64,000 nt of DNA from Leptodactylus fallax (taxonomy: Eukaryota; Chordata; Amphibia; Anura; Leptodactylidae), in NCBI GenBank assembly GCA_947044405.1, contig CAMRHE010000029.1, positions 519,001 through 583,000 of the forward strand. The letters are read 5' to 3'. The position numbers and the translations under genes were made by a program. The notes beneath the pieces were generated by a model, which was not told the DNA's origin, did no database searches, and worked only from the letters and a program-made list of their open reading frames with translations. How positions within the stretch are numbered: position 1 is the first letter of the stretch; every line of letters begins with the position of its first letter. Below, in pieces: positions 33,605 through 44,900 of the stretch.

Positions 33605-35208
33605 CAGTGGGGGAAAAAAGTATTTAGTCAGCCATCAATTGTGCAAGTTCTCGCCCCTTAAAAAGATGAGGCCGGCCTGTAATTGACATCATAGGTAGAC
33701 CTCAACTATGAGAGACAAAATAAGAAAACAAATCCAGAAAATCACATTGTCTGATTTTTAAAGAATTTATTTGCAAATTATGGTGGAAAATAAGTATTTG
33801 GTCAATAACAAAAATTCATCTCAATACTTTGTTATATATCCTTTGTTGGCAATGACAGAGGTCAAACGTTTTCTGTAAGTCTTCACAAGGTTGGCACACA
33901 CTGTTGCTGGTATGTTAGCCCATTCCTCCATGCAGATCTCCTCTAGAGCAGTGATGTTTCGGGGCTGTCGCTGGGCAACACGGACTTTCAACTCCCTCCA
34001 AAGGTTTTCTATGGGGTTGAGATCTGGAGACTGGCTAGGCCACTCCAGGACCTTGAAATGCTTCTTACGAAGCCACTCCTTCGTTGCCCTGGCGGTGTGC
34101 TTGGGATCATTGTCATGCTGAAAGACCCAGTCACGTTTCATCTTCAATGCCCTTGCTGATGGAAGGAAGTTTGCACTCAAAATCTCACGATACATGGCCC
34201 CATTCATTCTTTCATGTACACGGATCAGTCGTCCTGGTCCCTTTGCAGAGAAACAGCCCCAAAGCATGATGTTGCCACCCCCATGCTTCACAGTAGGTAT
34301 GGTGTTCTTTGGATGCAACTCAGCATTCACTCTCCTCCAAACATGACGAGTTGTGTTTCTACCAAACAGTTCTATTTTGGTTTCATCTGACCATATGACA
34401 TTCTCCCAATACTCTTCTGGAACATCCAAATGCTCTCTAGCAAACTTCAGACGGGCCTGGATATGTACTGGCTTAAGCAGGGGGACACGTCGGGCTCTGC
34501 AGGATCTGAGTCCCTGGTGGTGTAGTGTGTTACTGATGGTAGCCTTTGTTACGTTAGTCCCAGCTTTCTGCAGGTCATTCACTAGGTCCCCCTGTGTGGT
34601 TCTGGGATTTTTGCTCACCATTCTTGTGATCATTTTGACCCCACGGGGTGAGATCTTGCGTGGAGCCCCTGATCGAGGGAGATTATCAGTGGTCTTGTAT
34701 GTCTTCCATTTTCTAATTATTGCTCCCACAGTTAATTTCTTCACACCAAGCTGCTTGCCTATTGCAGATTCAGTCTTCCCAGCCTGGTGCAGGTCTACAA
34801 TTTTGTTTCTGGTGTCCTTCCACAGCTCTTTGGTCTTCACCATAGTGGAGTTTGGAGTGTGACTGTTTGAGGTTGTGGACAGGTGTCTTTTATACTGATA
34901 ACAATGTCAAACAGGAGCCATTACTACAGATAATGAGTGGAGGACAGAGGAGCCTCTTAAAGAAGAAGTTACAGGTCTGTGAGAGCCAGAAATCTTGCTT
35001 TTTTGTAGGTGACCAAATACTTATTTTCCCCCATAATTTGTAAATAAATTCTTAAAAAATCAGACAATGTGATTTTCTGGATTTATTTTCTCATTTTGTC
35101 TCTCATAGTTGAGGTCTACCTATGATGACAATTACAGGCCTTTGTCATCTTTTTAAATGGGAGAACTTGCAGAATTGGTGGCTGACTAAATACTTTTTTT
35201 CCACACTG
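33605..35208 (-). mobile_element. Complete Tc1 transposon with intact transposase
   Basis: Starts CAGTGGGGGAAAAAAGTATT after TA (33603-33604) and ends with the complement, TTTTTTTCCACACTG, followed by CA in place of TA. The inverted repeats are long, about 200 bp each, with paired inner words (AAATAAGTATTTGGTC...GACCAAATACTTATTT). Length 1604 bp. A sister copy in the opposite orientation lies at 41514-43112. Confidence 0.96.
33821..34843 (-). CDS. Tc1 transposase, intact, DD34E
   Basis: A 340-residue protein, the normal family length, starting [13 protein letters not shown] and ending GYITKY. Residues 1-55 and 70-120 form the two helix-turn-helix subdomains for terminal-repeat binding, with PRSGAPRK between them where GRPR-like linkers sit. 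Catalytic residues are Asp in VIWSDETK, Asp in FQHDNDPKH and Glu in [11 protein letters not shown], with 34 residues between the last two. The conserved glycine-rich box [18 protein letters not shown] is present. There is no stop or frameshift. It should catalyse TA-targeted cut-and-paste transposition in the nucleus. The upstream AUG context (CACCATGGTG) is strong. Expression cannot be judged from sequence. Confidence 0.95.
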   Translation of the reverse strand: MVKTKELWKDTRNKIVDLHQAGKTESAIGKQLGVKKLTVGAIIRKWKTYKTTDNLPRSGAPRKISPRGVKMITRMVSKNPRTTQGDLVNDLQKAGTNVTKATISNTLHHQGLRSCRARRVPLLKPVHIQARLKFAREHLDVPEEYWENVIWSDETKIELFGRNTTRHVWRRVNAELHPKNTIPTVKHGGGNIMLWGCFSAKGPGRLIRVHERMNGAMYREILSANFLPSARALKMKRDWVFQHDNDPKHTARATKEWLRKKHFKVLEWPSQSPDLNPIENLWRELKVRVAQRQPRNITALEEICMEEWANIPATVCANLVKTYRKRLTSVIANKGYITKY

Positions 35209-35210
35209 CA

Positions 35211-36120
35211 CATCATGTGATCATAGGATTTAAGTCACACAAATTTCATATAAAAATTGAAGGAATAAAATAAACAGGAAAAAGTAAACTAAAGAATATT
35301 TAAGAAGTTTATTATATGTATGTGTATGTTTTATGGGGAACTCTAGGGCCTCTGTTCTTGTAATTACTGGGGGCCCAATAGTCAGACCCTAAACAATCAG
35401 ACAAGTATCCCCTCTCCTATGAGTTAGATAGGTATTTGTATGCATTTTGGTGTGCAATAAGGAAGCATTCACAGCGTGCATATTTATATCTATGTTATGT
35501 AGTTGGTGGCGGTATATCAGTAAAGAATCTATGTTGAGTTTAATAATAGTGTACAGTATACATCAGTATCAGACACATCATCTAATCTCCAGAACTGCAG
35601 CCTCTTAAATGAGAATCCAGGCTTTACTTCCTGAGTCCCTGATTCAAGAAACTGACCAAGCTGCTCAGAAGAGGCTCCATGTAAGTGTGTACTTTGGGTT
35701 CATGTAAGGTCACTTTCAAAATCAAATACAATTTTACAGAAAATGTCAGATATTTCTAAATTGAATGTACCTTGTATTTTCATTTTCTACAGTATCAGGA
35801 GTCTGACTGGGTATGTGGCCAGTGTACTAGGTGTAAGGGTCACCGCTGCAGCCAGTGGGTATTTCCAGCCATTTCCTGTGAATTGGATGGGACTAGATAA
35901 GTGTGTAAACAGCAGCTGTGGGGATATATGCAGTGACTACTGCTTTTTGTTTTAACCCATTATGCCCCTTTTTTAAAATATTTTATCCTGCTGGATACCT
36001 ATGTGCAGAGAAGCGAAGAATCTGCAGGTTATAGGACACATTCACTAAGCAAACAATGCTTAAAAACAATTTGATGCCATTTTTGTGCCAAAAACTTCAC
36101 CTTAATAGTTGTGGTGCATC
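35211..36120. other. No gene recognised
   Basis: AT-rich sequence without bounded repeats; a 70-codon frame at 35743 has no features. Confidence 0.4.
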
Positions 36121-36124
36121 TGAC

Positions 36125-36294
36125 ACATACAGGCGCTCATCCCCAACACCTACAGTGTTCATGGGAAATTACCTATCAGGATATTTTTCTGTGTGGGAGG
36201 AAACCCACGCAAACCCCAGGGAGAATATACAAACTCCATGCAGTTTGAACTAAGGACCCCAGTGCTACAAGGCAACAGTGTTTACCACGATGCA
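36125..36294 (-). repeat. tRNA-derived SINE, copy 1 (partial)
   Basis: Minus-strand reading passes a degraded A-box region, then GGGGTCCTTAGTTC and the highly characteristic GCGTGGGTTTCCTCCCACAC. It is the same repeat as copy 2 but more diverged in the promoter part. Confidence 0.65.
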
Positions 36295-36712
36295 CGTAGT
36301 AATATCCAAAAATGTAATCCAGTATCAAAGAGAACCACTAAACAATACAAGTTAACTTTTATTTATCACATATTAAAAAAATAGAAGAGTATGCCATGGG
36401 CAATGCTGGCTTACATTTTTGGAAATTGTTGTCTTCTTACCCCAATGTCCACGGGGTTGTTCTGGGCATAAAAGCTTCTACAGGAATCCACAGAGCAACT
36501 AACGGACTCCTGCCTACAAATGTGAACTGTGCTGAAACACACTTTTTTTTTTTTTATTAGCGTACACATTAAGACCAGTATATAAAACACCATATGTGTG
36601 AACAACGCTGCTCCAATCTTCATAAAAGTATATTACGAAATGACTGTGAACACAAACTTATTTTCTGTAAAGGTACAGTCAGACAGTGCAGCAACTGCAC
36701 ATGACCAAAGCC

Positions 36713-36891
36713 CTGCCCACGCAGTCACTGATCCATATAGGACTCACAATCTACATTCCCTATCAGTATATCTTTGGAGCGTGGGAGGAAACCCACGCAA
36801 ACACGGGGAGAACACACCAACTTCTATTTGAACCCAGGACTCCAGTTTTGCAAGGCTGCAGTGCTAACCACTGATGCACCATGCTGTCCAC
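36713..36891 (-). repeat. tRNA-derived SINE, copy 2
   Basis: Read on the minus strand: an A-box-like TCAGTGGTTAGCACTG, then a B-box-like GGGTTCAAATA about 40 bases on, then CTCCCCGTGTTTGCGTGGG and TTTCCTCCCACGC and a tail ending near 36713. Spacing of A and B boxes fits an internal RNA polymerase III promoter from a tRNA ancestor. This repeat type is abundant in fish and amphibian genomes. It codes for no protein. Confidence 0.72.
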
Positions 36892-37199
36892 ATAAGTATT
36901 GGTGAGCCAAACCAGTGGTGGAACCTACAAAAAGAAGAAATATAATTTGCACCTTTCCTGTTTTGGCTTATAAATACTGATGCAAAATACTGACGAAATA
37001 CTGATTGTGTCAAAATGGCCTTACATTGAGAAAACCTTAGCCTTACCTGCAAAACTGGGCTTTCACTGAGTGTGGTTTCTGCACTGACTGGCCGTGCCCT
37101 AAATAGTGAGCCATTGACTAAACTGAACATAACAGGCATTCCCGAGTCAGTAATTACCCAGTAAATGAAATGCATCAGTAGATTTTCCTATCCACCCTC

Positions 37200-37960
37200 T
37201 TTATGTTGGTTCCTGAAGTCTTTACATGTGCTGATATCAGATAATAGTTTGGAATGTGGCTGAGAGCAGCGCAACATTGTCTCTTAGCCCTTGAGAATAA
37301 ATTACTATAGCATATAATAAACCTAACTCTGATTGCTTAAGAGTTGGATTTGCCTCTTGCAGTCCTCAGTTTACCCCTGAAGATCTTACTTATACAGATT
37401 AGTTCTATGGGAATGCTAGAAGCATTATTATTATTATCATCACCTAGTCATATTGATTAATTTTCCGGAGCGAAATCAAGGATATCCTAAAATGTGACCT
37501 TTTCATATACTTGTGGACTGGAAGGGAAAATTGTGATCTACAGCGCGGAGCTAATGACTCTGTCAATATAAATTATTACTTATAAACCAGGGAACGGAAG
37601 TTGTTTCGATGGTATTCTCTTTTATATGTTGCCGGATAGTTGGAATCATTTCCAACATTGACTAATGGAGGAATGTCATACATTGAACTTTATGGAACGG
37701 GTTTTTCTTTTTTGCACGCGATACCAATTATACGCTTGTACAAACAATTATAAGCCATACTTTGTGACATGCCATTTACTTTCTTCCACTATAAAATTTG
37801 ATTAGGCTGAGAAAAAAATTATCCCATTAGAAACACTGAGAACGTCCTGTTGAAAGGTGCAGTCAGGACGCGGCAGCTAATGCAAATTACTGGAACATGG
37901 CGAAGAAAAAAAAAGCACATGCTGATCCTGATAGCTCACCTTTGTGCAAGGTTATGTAGG
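37200..37960. other. Apparently unique AT-rich sequence; possible conserved noncoding element
   Basis: No repeat signature, unlike most of the window. It contains homeodomain/POU-like words such as GCTAATGCAAATTA (about 37878-37891) and GCTAATGACTCTGTCAATATAAATTATTA (split in the reading; about 37550-37578). I have no evidence of conservation; the suggestion is inference from its non-repetitive look. Confidence 0.3.
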
Positions 37961-37967
37961 GTACTGT

Positions 37968-38300
37968 CAGAGGCATAACTAGAAACCCTGGTGCAAAATC
38001 TGTTACAGGTACCTCACTTACCATGTGCTATGTATAATACTGGTGTCTTATGATGCTGTAATGAGGCCTTTGGGCCCACTCAACCTCCAGGGCAACTGCG
38101 ACCTCTGCATATCCTATAGCTACGTCTCTAATTATTATATCATAGATACGCTCATAAAATACAGGCTCATAGGCATTAGTCAGGATTGGGTGCAATTTTC
38201 TTTTATATATACATATATACCCTTCTCAATTCTCCATCTATGCACCAATAACCAGTTGTAGGGGGGTAATGGTATAGGAAAGCCCATCCTATTTTGTACT
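37968..38300. mobile_element. hAT left end, truncated
   Basis: CAGAGGCATAACTAGAAACCCTGG at 37968 is the terminus of the same broad hAT family as 49552-52017 (CAGAGGCGTAGCTAG). I find no matching right end or 8-bp duplication; the right boundary is arbitrary. Confidence 0.45.
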
Positions 38301-38564
38301 TTGAAGAACCTAGCATACTGTATATACAAATCACATACCTGCTATAAAGAACGTCTTGGGTCCATCACCAAACCATCTACTTCTTGTCCTGTCACAAAAT
38401 GGTGGCGCAGCAGAGGTTGGGAGGGGCTAGAACTGCCTCTTCTCCTATCATCAATGCCTCCTGATCATGATTACCATCATTCATGAGAGCTGAGACATGC
38501 CCCGATGACTCTATTAAGGCACTTTAACACTTTTTATTTTATTGTATATTTTTAGTATATTTAA

Positions 38565-38782
38565 GGGATTTTCCAAGACTATGATATTGAGCTCCACTTC
38601 TTTCTTATCAGACAAGTCATATCATGTCTATTGGTCGTATGATCGTGCTGCAGGTCAGTCCTATTTAAATGAATGGGGACGAGATGCAGTACCAAGCACA
38701 GCCATTATGCAATGTACAGCACTGTGTTTGTTGTGGCCTCTTCGCTACTTACCAATCAATATCATAGTCCCGGACAACCCCT
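38565..38782. mobile_element. TTAA-type MITE, 218 bp
   Basis: Opens GGGATTTTCCAAGACTATGATATTGA after TTAA (38561-38564, shortened here) and closes with the complement TCAATATCATAGTCCCGGACAACCCCT (read in two parts), then TTAT, a decayed TTAA. Same family start as 56250. Confidence 0.75.
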
Positions 38783-38829
38783 TTATCTGTTTAATTTTAT
38801 TTCCTTCTTTGGAGCTAAATTTATGTTAG

Positions 38830-39720
38830 GATTTGCCACATATAATATGGGGTCACCTATGAGATGAGTGAGGAGGGGAAAGGTTTCCTCTTATCATGAT
38901 CAACACAGAATGGTGTATTTCTTTAAATATGTTTTTAACTTGGTCTTTGCTAGGACTAAGGCTACTTTCAAACAATCGGCCATGAACCTTCGTCTCTGTG
39001 TGCCAGATTTACTGGCCTGAACGCTATGAGATGGGGAAGATACTTGGCTATGATGCTAAGAGTCCCTGCCTCCCCATGAAGTGTACTTTACTTGCAACTG
39101 GAGAATATTTCTCGGGAGGTAAGGAGTCCTAGCACCATAGATAACTATACTGCTAGGAGCCCATCTCCCTGCATAGTGTTCAGGCTGCCAAATCTGGCAC
39201 ACGCACAGACCAAGTGTCATGGCCAAAACTTGCTCATGTGAAACTTTGCAGTGTAAAGCTTACCTTTCATATCTAGAGGCTGAGTGCTTTCTTTTACAAG
39301 GCCCACCTTTTTCTTTTGTTTTTCCCATGGTTAAGTATAAGCTAGTAATGCATAGCATTATGTATTTTGGGTGGGGTTACCTTTTAGTCACTGCTTTAGG
39401 AATATCCAGGGTAACAGTACAGTAAAACAAAGCACTTCATGATTTTATCTCCCCAGGACAATAGGCAAAAGTTTTTTGAACTTTATATGCCACTTCCCAG
39501 GGTCCCCTGTTATGGAAATACTACAAAGCACACTTAAAACGGAGACACTAAAACAAATGCCAGAAATGCAGAATTTCTAAAAATGATTTCTTATCCTTGA
39601 GCCACTTCCAACCTATTACTGTGAAGGATGAATAAAATAAATTGTTGCCATTATGTTTCATTTTATTGTCCTGGGTAGAACTATTAATGTCTGTTACAAT
39701 AAAGAATCAATTTGGTGGAG
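38830..39720. other. No gene recognised
   Basis: No bounded element. Two blocks at 38960-39010 and 39180-39215 share a 'GTCTCTGTGTGCCAGATTT'/'AAATCTGGCACACGCACAGAC' inverted pairing (words CTGTGTGCCAGATTT and AAATCTGGCACACGCACAG), so a foldable repeat of about 250 bp lies here. Confidence 0.45.
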
Positions 39721-40199
39721 TTAAAGGGGTTTTCAGGGCAAAAAATGTTTTTTTTTTTTAAAAAAAAGGTCTGTTAGTGTTATTAATGGGTTAATAAGTG
39801 CACCCAAATACCTTTAGCAGTGTTTTGAGTGATTTATGGGTTTCTCTGGGAGCTCCTGGCATCTTCTGCATTTGTTTACATGGTGTAGCTTCCTGCTGTC
39901 TTAGTTAATGTAATGCATCATGGTATTAGTAGGCTGACTCACACTACCTTCCTCTCACTAACTCCCCCTCCCTCTCTCACACCCCCTCCCGTTCTCCCTA
40001 GCTATCCCGCACACTACTAGACCTTCCCAACTAACTCATCCCACCCCCCACCCCATCCTATTTACCTGTCTTCCTTCTGCGGAACGTCTCAACTCTGTTT
40101 TCTGACTAGTCCCGGCGCTTAGCTGCAGCCGACAATCCACCCCTTCTGCGCAGGCGTGGGAGGCTACTTAAAATTACTGTTGGGAGAAGAGAATGCACC

Positions 40200-40549
40200 C
40201 TTAAATATGAGAGACCTAGAGACTAGTTTGCAAAAGAAGAGTGGCCCAAAATTCCAGTTGAGAGGTGTAAGAAGCTTGTTTATGGTTATATGGTTATTCA
40301 GTTGATTTTTAGAAGGGTATGCAACCAAATATTAAGTTCAGAGTGCCAGTAATTTTGTCCATTTTTGGAGTTTTGTGTGAAATTATATAATTTTTGCCTT
40401 TTTTTGCCCTCTGTTTTTTGTGTTGTTCCAATACACACAAAGGAAATAAACATGTATAACAAAACATGTGTAACTGCAATAATTTTCTGGGAGAAATACT
40501 TTATCTTCTGGAAAAATTTCAGGGGTGCCAACACTTATGGCCATGACTG
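40200..40549 (+). mobile_element. 3' end of another Tc1 family
   Basis: Ends CACTTATGGCCATGACTG followed by TA (40550-40551). At about 40228-40285 the plus strand encodes EEWPKIPVERCKKLV, the C-terminal segment typical of Tc1 transposases, before degenerating. The left four fifths of the element are missing. Confidence 0.78.
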
Positions 40550-40767
40550 TATATAGTAATAAATAGATGCGATCAATTGATGAACACAGGAGTGTAAATA
40601 TAAATATACGCATTATTTGTCTATTTACCTATCAGATACTTTACTTAAAAAAACATAACGTTGCATATGATAGTAACAAATCAATGTATACATGACATAT
40701 GCGCAATAGGATATATTTGTAGTCCTGTATATGTACCATCTTAATGTGTCTTTTTTATCCATATTTG

Positions 40768-41121
40768 GCTAAGGCCCCATGTTGTGGAAAACGCAGCTAA
40801 AAAAATGCAGCGGAAACGCATCATGGTTTTTTTCCACAGCGTTTTTCATTTAGTTTTTCTCTGCTGTTTCCTTCCCTTATTACTGTAGGGAAAATGCATC
40901 TATTGGGAAAATGCAAGTGTTTCTGCAAGTAAAATTGACATGCTGCGTTTTTCAAAAACATGTGGGTTTTTTAATACGCAGCTTTTCCGCAGTTTTTTTT
41001 TTTTCCACAATGTATGGATGGGATTAGCCAGAATTCACTCATTCACTTTGCTGGTACTGTAAAACGCAGCATTGTTGCTGGTACTGTAAAACACTGCGTT
41101 TCTGCAACGTGGGGCCTTAGC
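40768..41121. mobile_element. 'TAAGGCCCCA' palindromic element, complete
   Basis: Termini GCTAAGGCCCCATGTTG and CAACGTGGGGCCTTAGC are complementary over 16 of 17 bases, and the adjoining AACGCAGC / GCGTTTC words pair too. 354 bp, no coding capacity. At least four other copies are in the window. I cannot assign a superfamily because no target duplication is evident. Confidence 0.75.
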
Positions 41122-41513
41122 ATTACTTTGGAATATTGTCTGTGTTTTTGGGTGGAGTTTCCACTTTTTTTTTTTTTAATTTCAGGTCCTACTGGACCAT
41201 GGGAGATTCATATGGTCTGTGTTTTTTGCTTCTGATCACACCATGAATAAAAGCTTTGCTAAAAGCATGTGAGTGTCATGGAGGCCAACAATCTCTGTTT
41301 TTAATGCACTAATTCAATGTTACGTTTTATCTAATTTGACACTGATTTTGCTGAACCGATCTACAGCCATTTTGGTTTTTCGTCCTATATTAGTCCTGCA
41401 GACAGCTTTTGTGCACATTTAGGTTTGACTCAAGCCCTATATGGATGACTGGTGAACTGTTTTTTGCTAGATTCTTCTAGACACGATAAATAATGTTCTA
41501 TTTTTATAGTATA

Positions 41514-43112
41514 CAGTGGGGAAAAAAAAAGTATTTAGTCAGCCACAAATTGTGCAAGTTCTCCCATTTAAAAAGATGAGAGAGGCCTGTAATTGTCATC
41601 ATAGGTAGACCTCAACTATGAGAGACAAAATGAGAAAACATATCAAGAAAATCACATTGTCTGATTTTTTAAGAATTTATTTGCAAATTATGGGGGAAAA
41701 TAAGTATTTGGTCACCTACAAACAAGCAAGATTTCTGGCTCTCACAGACCTGTAACTTCTTCTTTAAGAGGCTCCTCTGTCCTCCACTCATTACCTGTAG
41801 TAATGGCACCTGTTTGACATTGTTATCAGTATAAAAGACACCTGTCCACAACCTCAAACAGTCACACTCCAAACTCCACTATGGTGAAGACCAAAGAGCT
41901 GTGGAAGGACACCAGAAACAAAATTGTAGACCTGCACCAGGCTGGGAAGACTGAATCTGCAATAGGCAAGCAGCTTGGTGTGAAGAAATCAACTGTGGGA
42001 GCAATAATTAGAAAATGGAAGACATACAAAACCACTGATAATCTCCCTCGATCAGGGGCTCCACGCAAGATCTCACCCCTTGGGGTCAAAATGATCACAA
42101 GAACGGTGAGCAAAAATCCCAGAACCACACGGGGGAACCTAGTGAATGACCTGCAGAAAGCTGGAACTAACGTAACAAATGCTACCATCAGTAACACACT
42201 ACATCGCCAGGGACTCAGATCCTGCAGTGCCAGATGTGTCCCCCCTGCTTAAGCCAGTACATAACCAGGCCTGTCTGAAGTTTGCTAGAGAGCATTTGGA
42301 TGTTTCAGAAGAGTATTGGGAGAATGTCATATGGTCAGATGAAACCAAAGTAGAACTGTTTGGTAGAAACACAACTCGTTGTGTTTGGAGGAGAGTGAAT
42401 GCTGAGTTGCATCCAAAGAACACCATACCTACTGTGTAACATGGGGGTGGCAACATCATGCTTTGGGGCTGTTTCTCTGCAAAGGGACCAGGACGACTGA
42501 TCCGTGTACATGAAAGAATGAATGGGGCCATGTATCATGAGATTTTGAGTGCAAACCTCCTTCCATCAGCAAGGGCATTGAAGATGAAACATGGCTGGGT
42601 CTTTCAGCATGACAATGATCCCAATGAAGGGCAATGAAGGAGCGGCTTCGTAAGAAGCATTTCAAGGTCCTGGAGTGGCCTAGCCAGTCTCCAGATCTCA
42701 ACCCCATAGAAAACCTTTGGAGGGAGTTGAAAGTCCGTGTTGCCCAGCGACAGCCCCAAAACATCACTGCTCTAGAGGAGATCTGCATGGAGGAATGGGC
42801 CAACATACCAGCAACAGTGTGTGCCAACCTTATGAAGACTTACAGAAAACGTTTAACCTCTGTCATTGCCAACAAAGGATATATAACAAAGTATTGAGAT
42901 GAACTTTTGTTATTGACCAAATACTTATTTTCCACCATAATTTGCAAATAAATTCTTTAAAAATCAGACAATTTGATTTTCTGGATTTGTTTTCTCATTT
43001 TGTCTTTCATAGATGAGGTCTACCTATGATGAAAATTACAGGCCTCTCTCATCTTTTTATGTGGGAGAACTTGCACAATTGGTGGCTGACTAAATACTTT
43101 TTTTCCGCACTG
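41514..43112 (+). mobile_element. Tc1 transposon, decayed sister of 33605-35208
   Basis: Starts CAGTGGGGAAAAAAAAAGTA after TA (41512-41513) and ends CTTTTTTTCCGCACTG before TA (43113-43114). It has the same long inverted repeats and the same transposase as 33605-35208, in opposite orientation, 6.3 kb away. It has lost coding capacity. Confidence 0.95.
41881..42897 (+). pseudogene. Tc1 transposase pseudogene
   Basis: Begins [13 protein letters not shown] as in the intact copy, and both DNA-binding subdomains are readable to about residue 120. The frame shifts at about 42230-42250 (VPPA then stop; the LLKPVH block continues in another frame). A stop replaces a codon in the HGGG box at 42437-42439. 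Around 42615-42640 a short deletion or rearrangement removes part of the FQHDNDPKH region after the second catalytic Asp. The C-terminal part from [11 protein letters not shown] to GYITKY is intact and keeps the catalytic Glu. At least three lesions rule out activity. Confidence 0.92.
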
Positions 43113-43114
43113 TA

Positions 43115-43949
43115 GGTTGATACAGATGCATCAATACCAAATATGGCTATTTTATCATTATTTTTCTATTACAGAAAAAAAAATTGGTGGCACCCTTATG
43201 AGGGTGACGTGGAAGCCATTAGTAGGCCCCCCGTCACAATGACGGCGCATAAGCATGCAGGGCTAGCTCCAGGTTTCGGTGGGCCTCCTGTCAGTCATGG
43301 TATGAGGCACAATCAGTTAAATGGTCAATAACTTTTTAGACACCTTAGTCTCATGTCATAGAGCATGTGAATCTGGACCAAAATATTAATGCACTTTAAT
43401 TAAAAATGTTGCTGTTTTTTGCCTGAAAAACCTCTCTAAAGTTCCTGTCACTAGGTGTCTCCCTTCTAGCCAGTTTACAGTTCACTCCTTTGTTACCAGG
43501 GAAGTACATCCCTAGATACATTAGATAAGCAAGACAGAAAGACAGTGAGGTAAGGGGGAGGGGTTTCTCTTTTCACACAGTGAATACAGACAAGAGGCTG
43601 GTTCTACTCACAGCCTCACATGTCTGCAAACTGCAGGGACTGAAGATTCTGCAGCGTCTCACAGTTTATAATGTAAAAAAAATCTTCTATGTCTTCCATG
43701 TACTTGTATCTACTTCTGGCTGCTTGTGTGGTTAAAGATGGGATATTATTCACAGACATCAAGCAGCTTTACTGACTGTACTCATAGATTGCTCTTGGAG
43801 AAGACAGCAGGCAGAGGGGGAACAGAGGTCAGAGAAGGAGCATTTGGCAGATGGACTACAGATTGACGACAGCAAGTTTAGGAAGGGAAGAGACTGAGTA
43901 TAAGCCTGTTTTATTAATAAAACAGATGTTTTCAGTTCTCAGCTAAGCA
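43115..43949. other. No gene recognised
   Basis: Contains part of a dispersed repeat beginning near 43420 (CTGAAAAACCTCTCTAAAG). No coding feature. Confidence 0.35.
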
Positions 43950-44900
43950 GTGGGTCCTGGCCTTGTGGGGGTGCTGATGGGGGACAAACACAAAGAGACC
44001 CTGAGATGCCACTGTCATGATATTAGGTGCAGGTATGGTCTTATGATATCAATATTGGTCTATAATACTGCCCATAGGGCAAATGGAATGTGGTCAAACT
44101 ACTATTGTCCTGTCCCTGAAGCAATCAGCCATTTGGTCAAAAGCCTTCATCTGCATAAGACTGCAACCCTCACTAACCCAGCGGGGGTTCATTTAGACAG
44201 GATATGGTATGCAAATGATCCACATATAATTGCCAGACACCCTGGCACCATTATTGGGTCAGAGGGCTTATGGTTTTATGACAATATCTGGCCTGGGGAA
44301 CATCTTATTGTCGATCCGATAAAGTCCCCAGATGCGTCAGGTCAAGTCGCATGCTCAGAATATACACATGTCACAGTTCAACGCCCAGGAAAGGTCCGGA
44401 CACTGATCTCCTTACCCAAAGGGAGCTGGAGTGTCAAACTTGGAGTCTATGTATTGGGGATCTTGCCAGGAACCCCATTATACTACCAGCCAGACTCTAT
44501 GAACATCATGCATAGAATTATACTGAAAAGTTATTCTGAGAGATGTAGAGAGGGGGCGGGGCTTCTCCCCCTGGTGACCTCACTCAGGGAGGAGACCAGG
44601 GGAGACAAAAGGGCTCCGCCCAGGCTGAACGAGGCTCTGTTGTCCTGGAAATTTGGAGATGCACGCTTCCTAGAAGCAAGCTGTGGGGGAAGCCAGCCAT
44701 GTGACCAACATGTGGCTGCCATGCGGCCTAAGGAGTCAAACTGGAGGCCATTTTGTGAATCTAAAAAAGGTGTCACTGCATGTAAGCAACACATGCTTTG
44801 CCCAAGACTGTGCTCTGAGCCTACCACATGGGCTCAGAGAAATGGACTAACTGCTTGTTCCAGAGTTCTTCTGCCATTTTACCCTGCTCAAGTGATCTGA
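43950..44900 (+). CDS. Unidentified 316-codon ORF, possibly retroelement-derived
   Basis: The longest uninterrupted frame in the window that is not a known transposase. I do not recognise the product. Residues about 45-205 have a balanced, protein-like composition (YYCPVPEAISHLVKSL, FYDNIWPGEHLIVDP, KGSWSVKLGVYVLGI). From about residue 205 the DNA becomes G-rich (GAGAGGGGGCGGGGC at about 44548-44562) and the translation looks non-coding. That change, an AATAAA at 45093-45098 and the absence of introns would fit the 3' end of a retroelement coding region running into a long terminal repeat, but no matching second repeat exists here. No signal peptide or clear membrane segment is seen. It could also be a chance frame. 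Confidence 0.3.
   Translation: MGPGLVGVLMGDKHKETLRCHCHDIRCRYGLMISILVYNTAHRANGMWSNYYCPVPEAISHLVKSLHLHKTATLTNPAGVHLDRIWYANDPHIIARHPGTIIGSEGLWFYDNIWPGEHLIVDPIKSPDASGQVACSEYTHVTVQRPGKVRTLISLPKGSWSVKLGVYVLGILPGTPLYYQPDSMNIMHRIILKSYSERCREGAGLLPLVTSLREETRGDKRAPPRLNEALLSWKFGDARFLEASCGGSQPCDQHVAAMRPKESNWRPFCESKKGVTACKQHMLCPRLCSEPTTWAQRNGLTACSRVLLPFYPAQVI

Noticed and set aside
34353..34862. 169-codon plus-strand frame
   Set aside because: Antisense shadow of the intact Tc1 transposase; the same shadow appears in the sister copy at 42 kb.
36713..36891. tRNA gene
   Set aside because: A/B-box-like words are present but no cloverleaf can be formed and the sequence continues into a SINE body.
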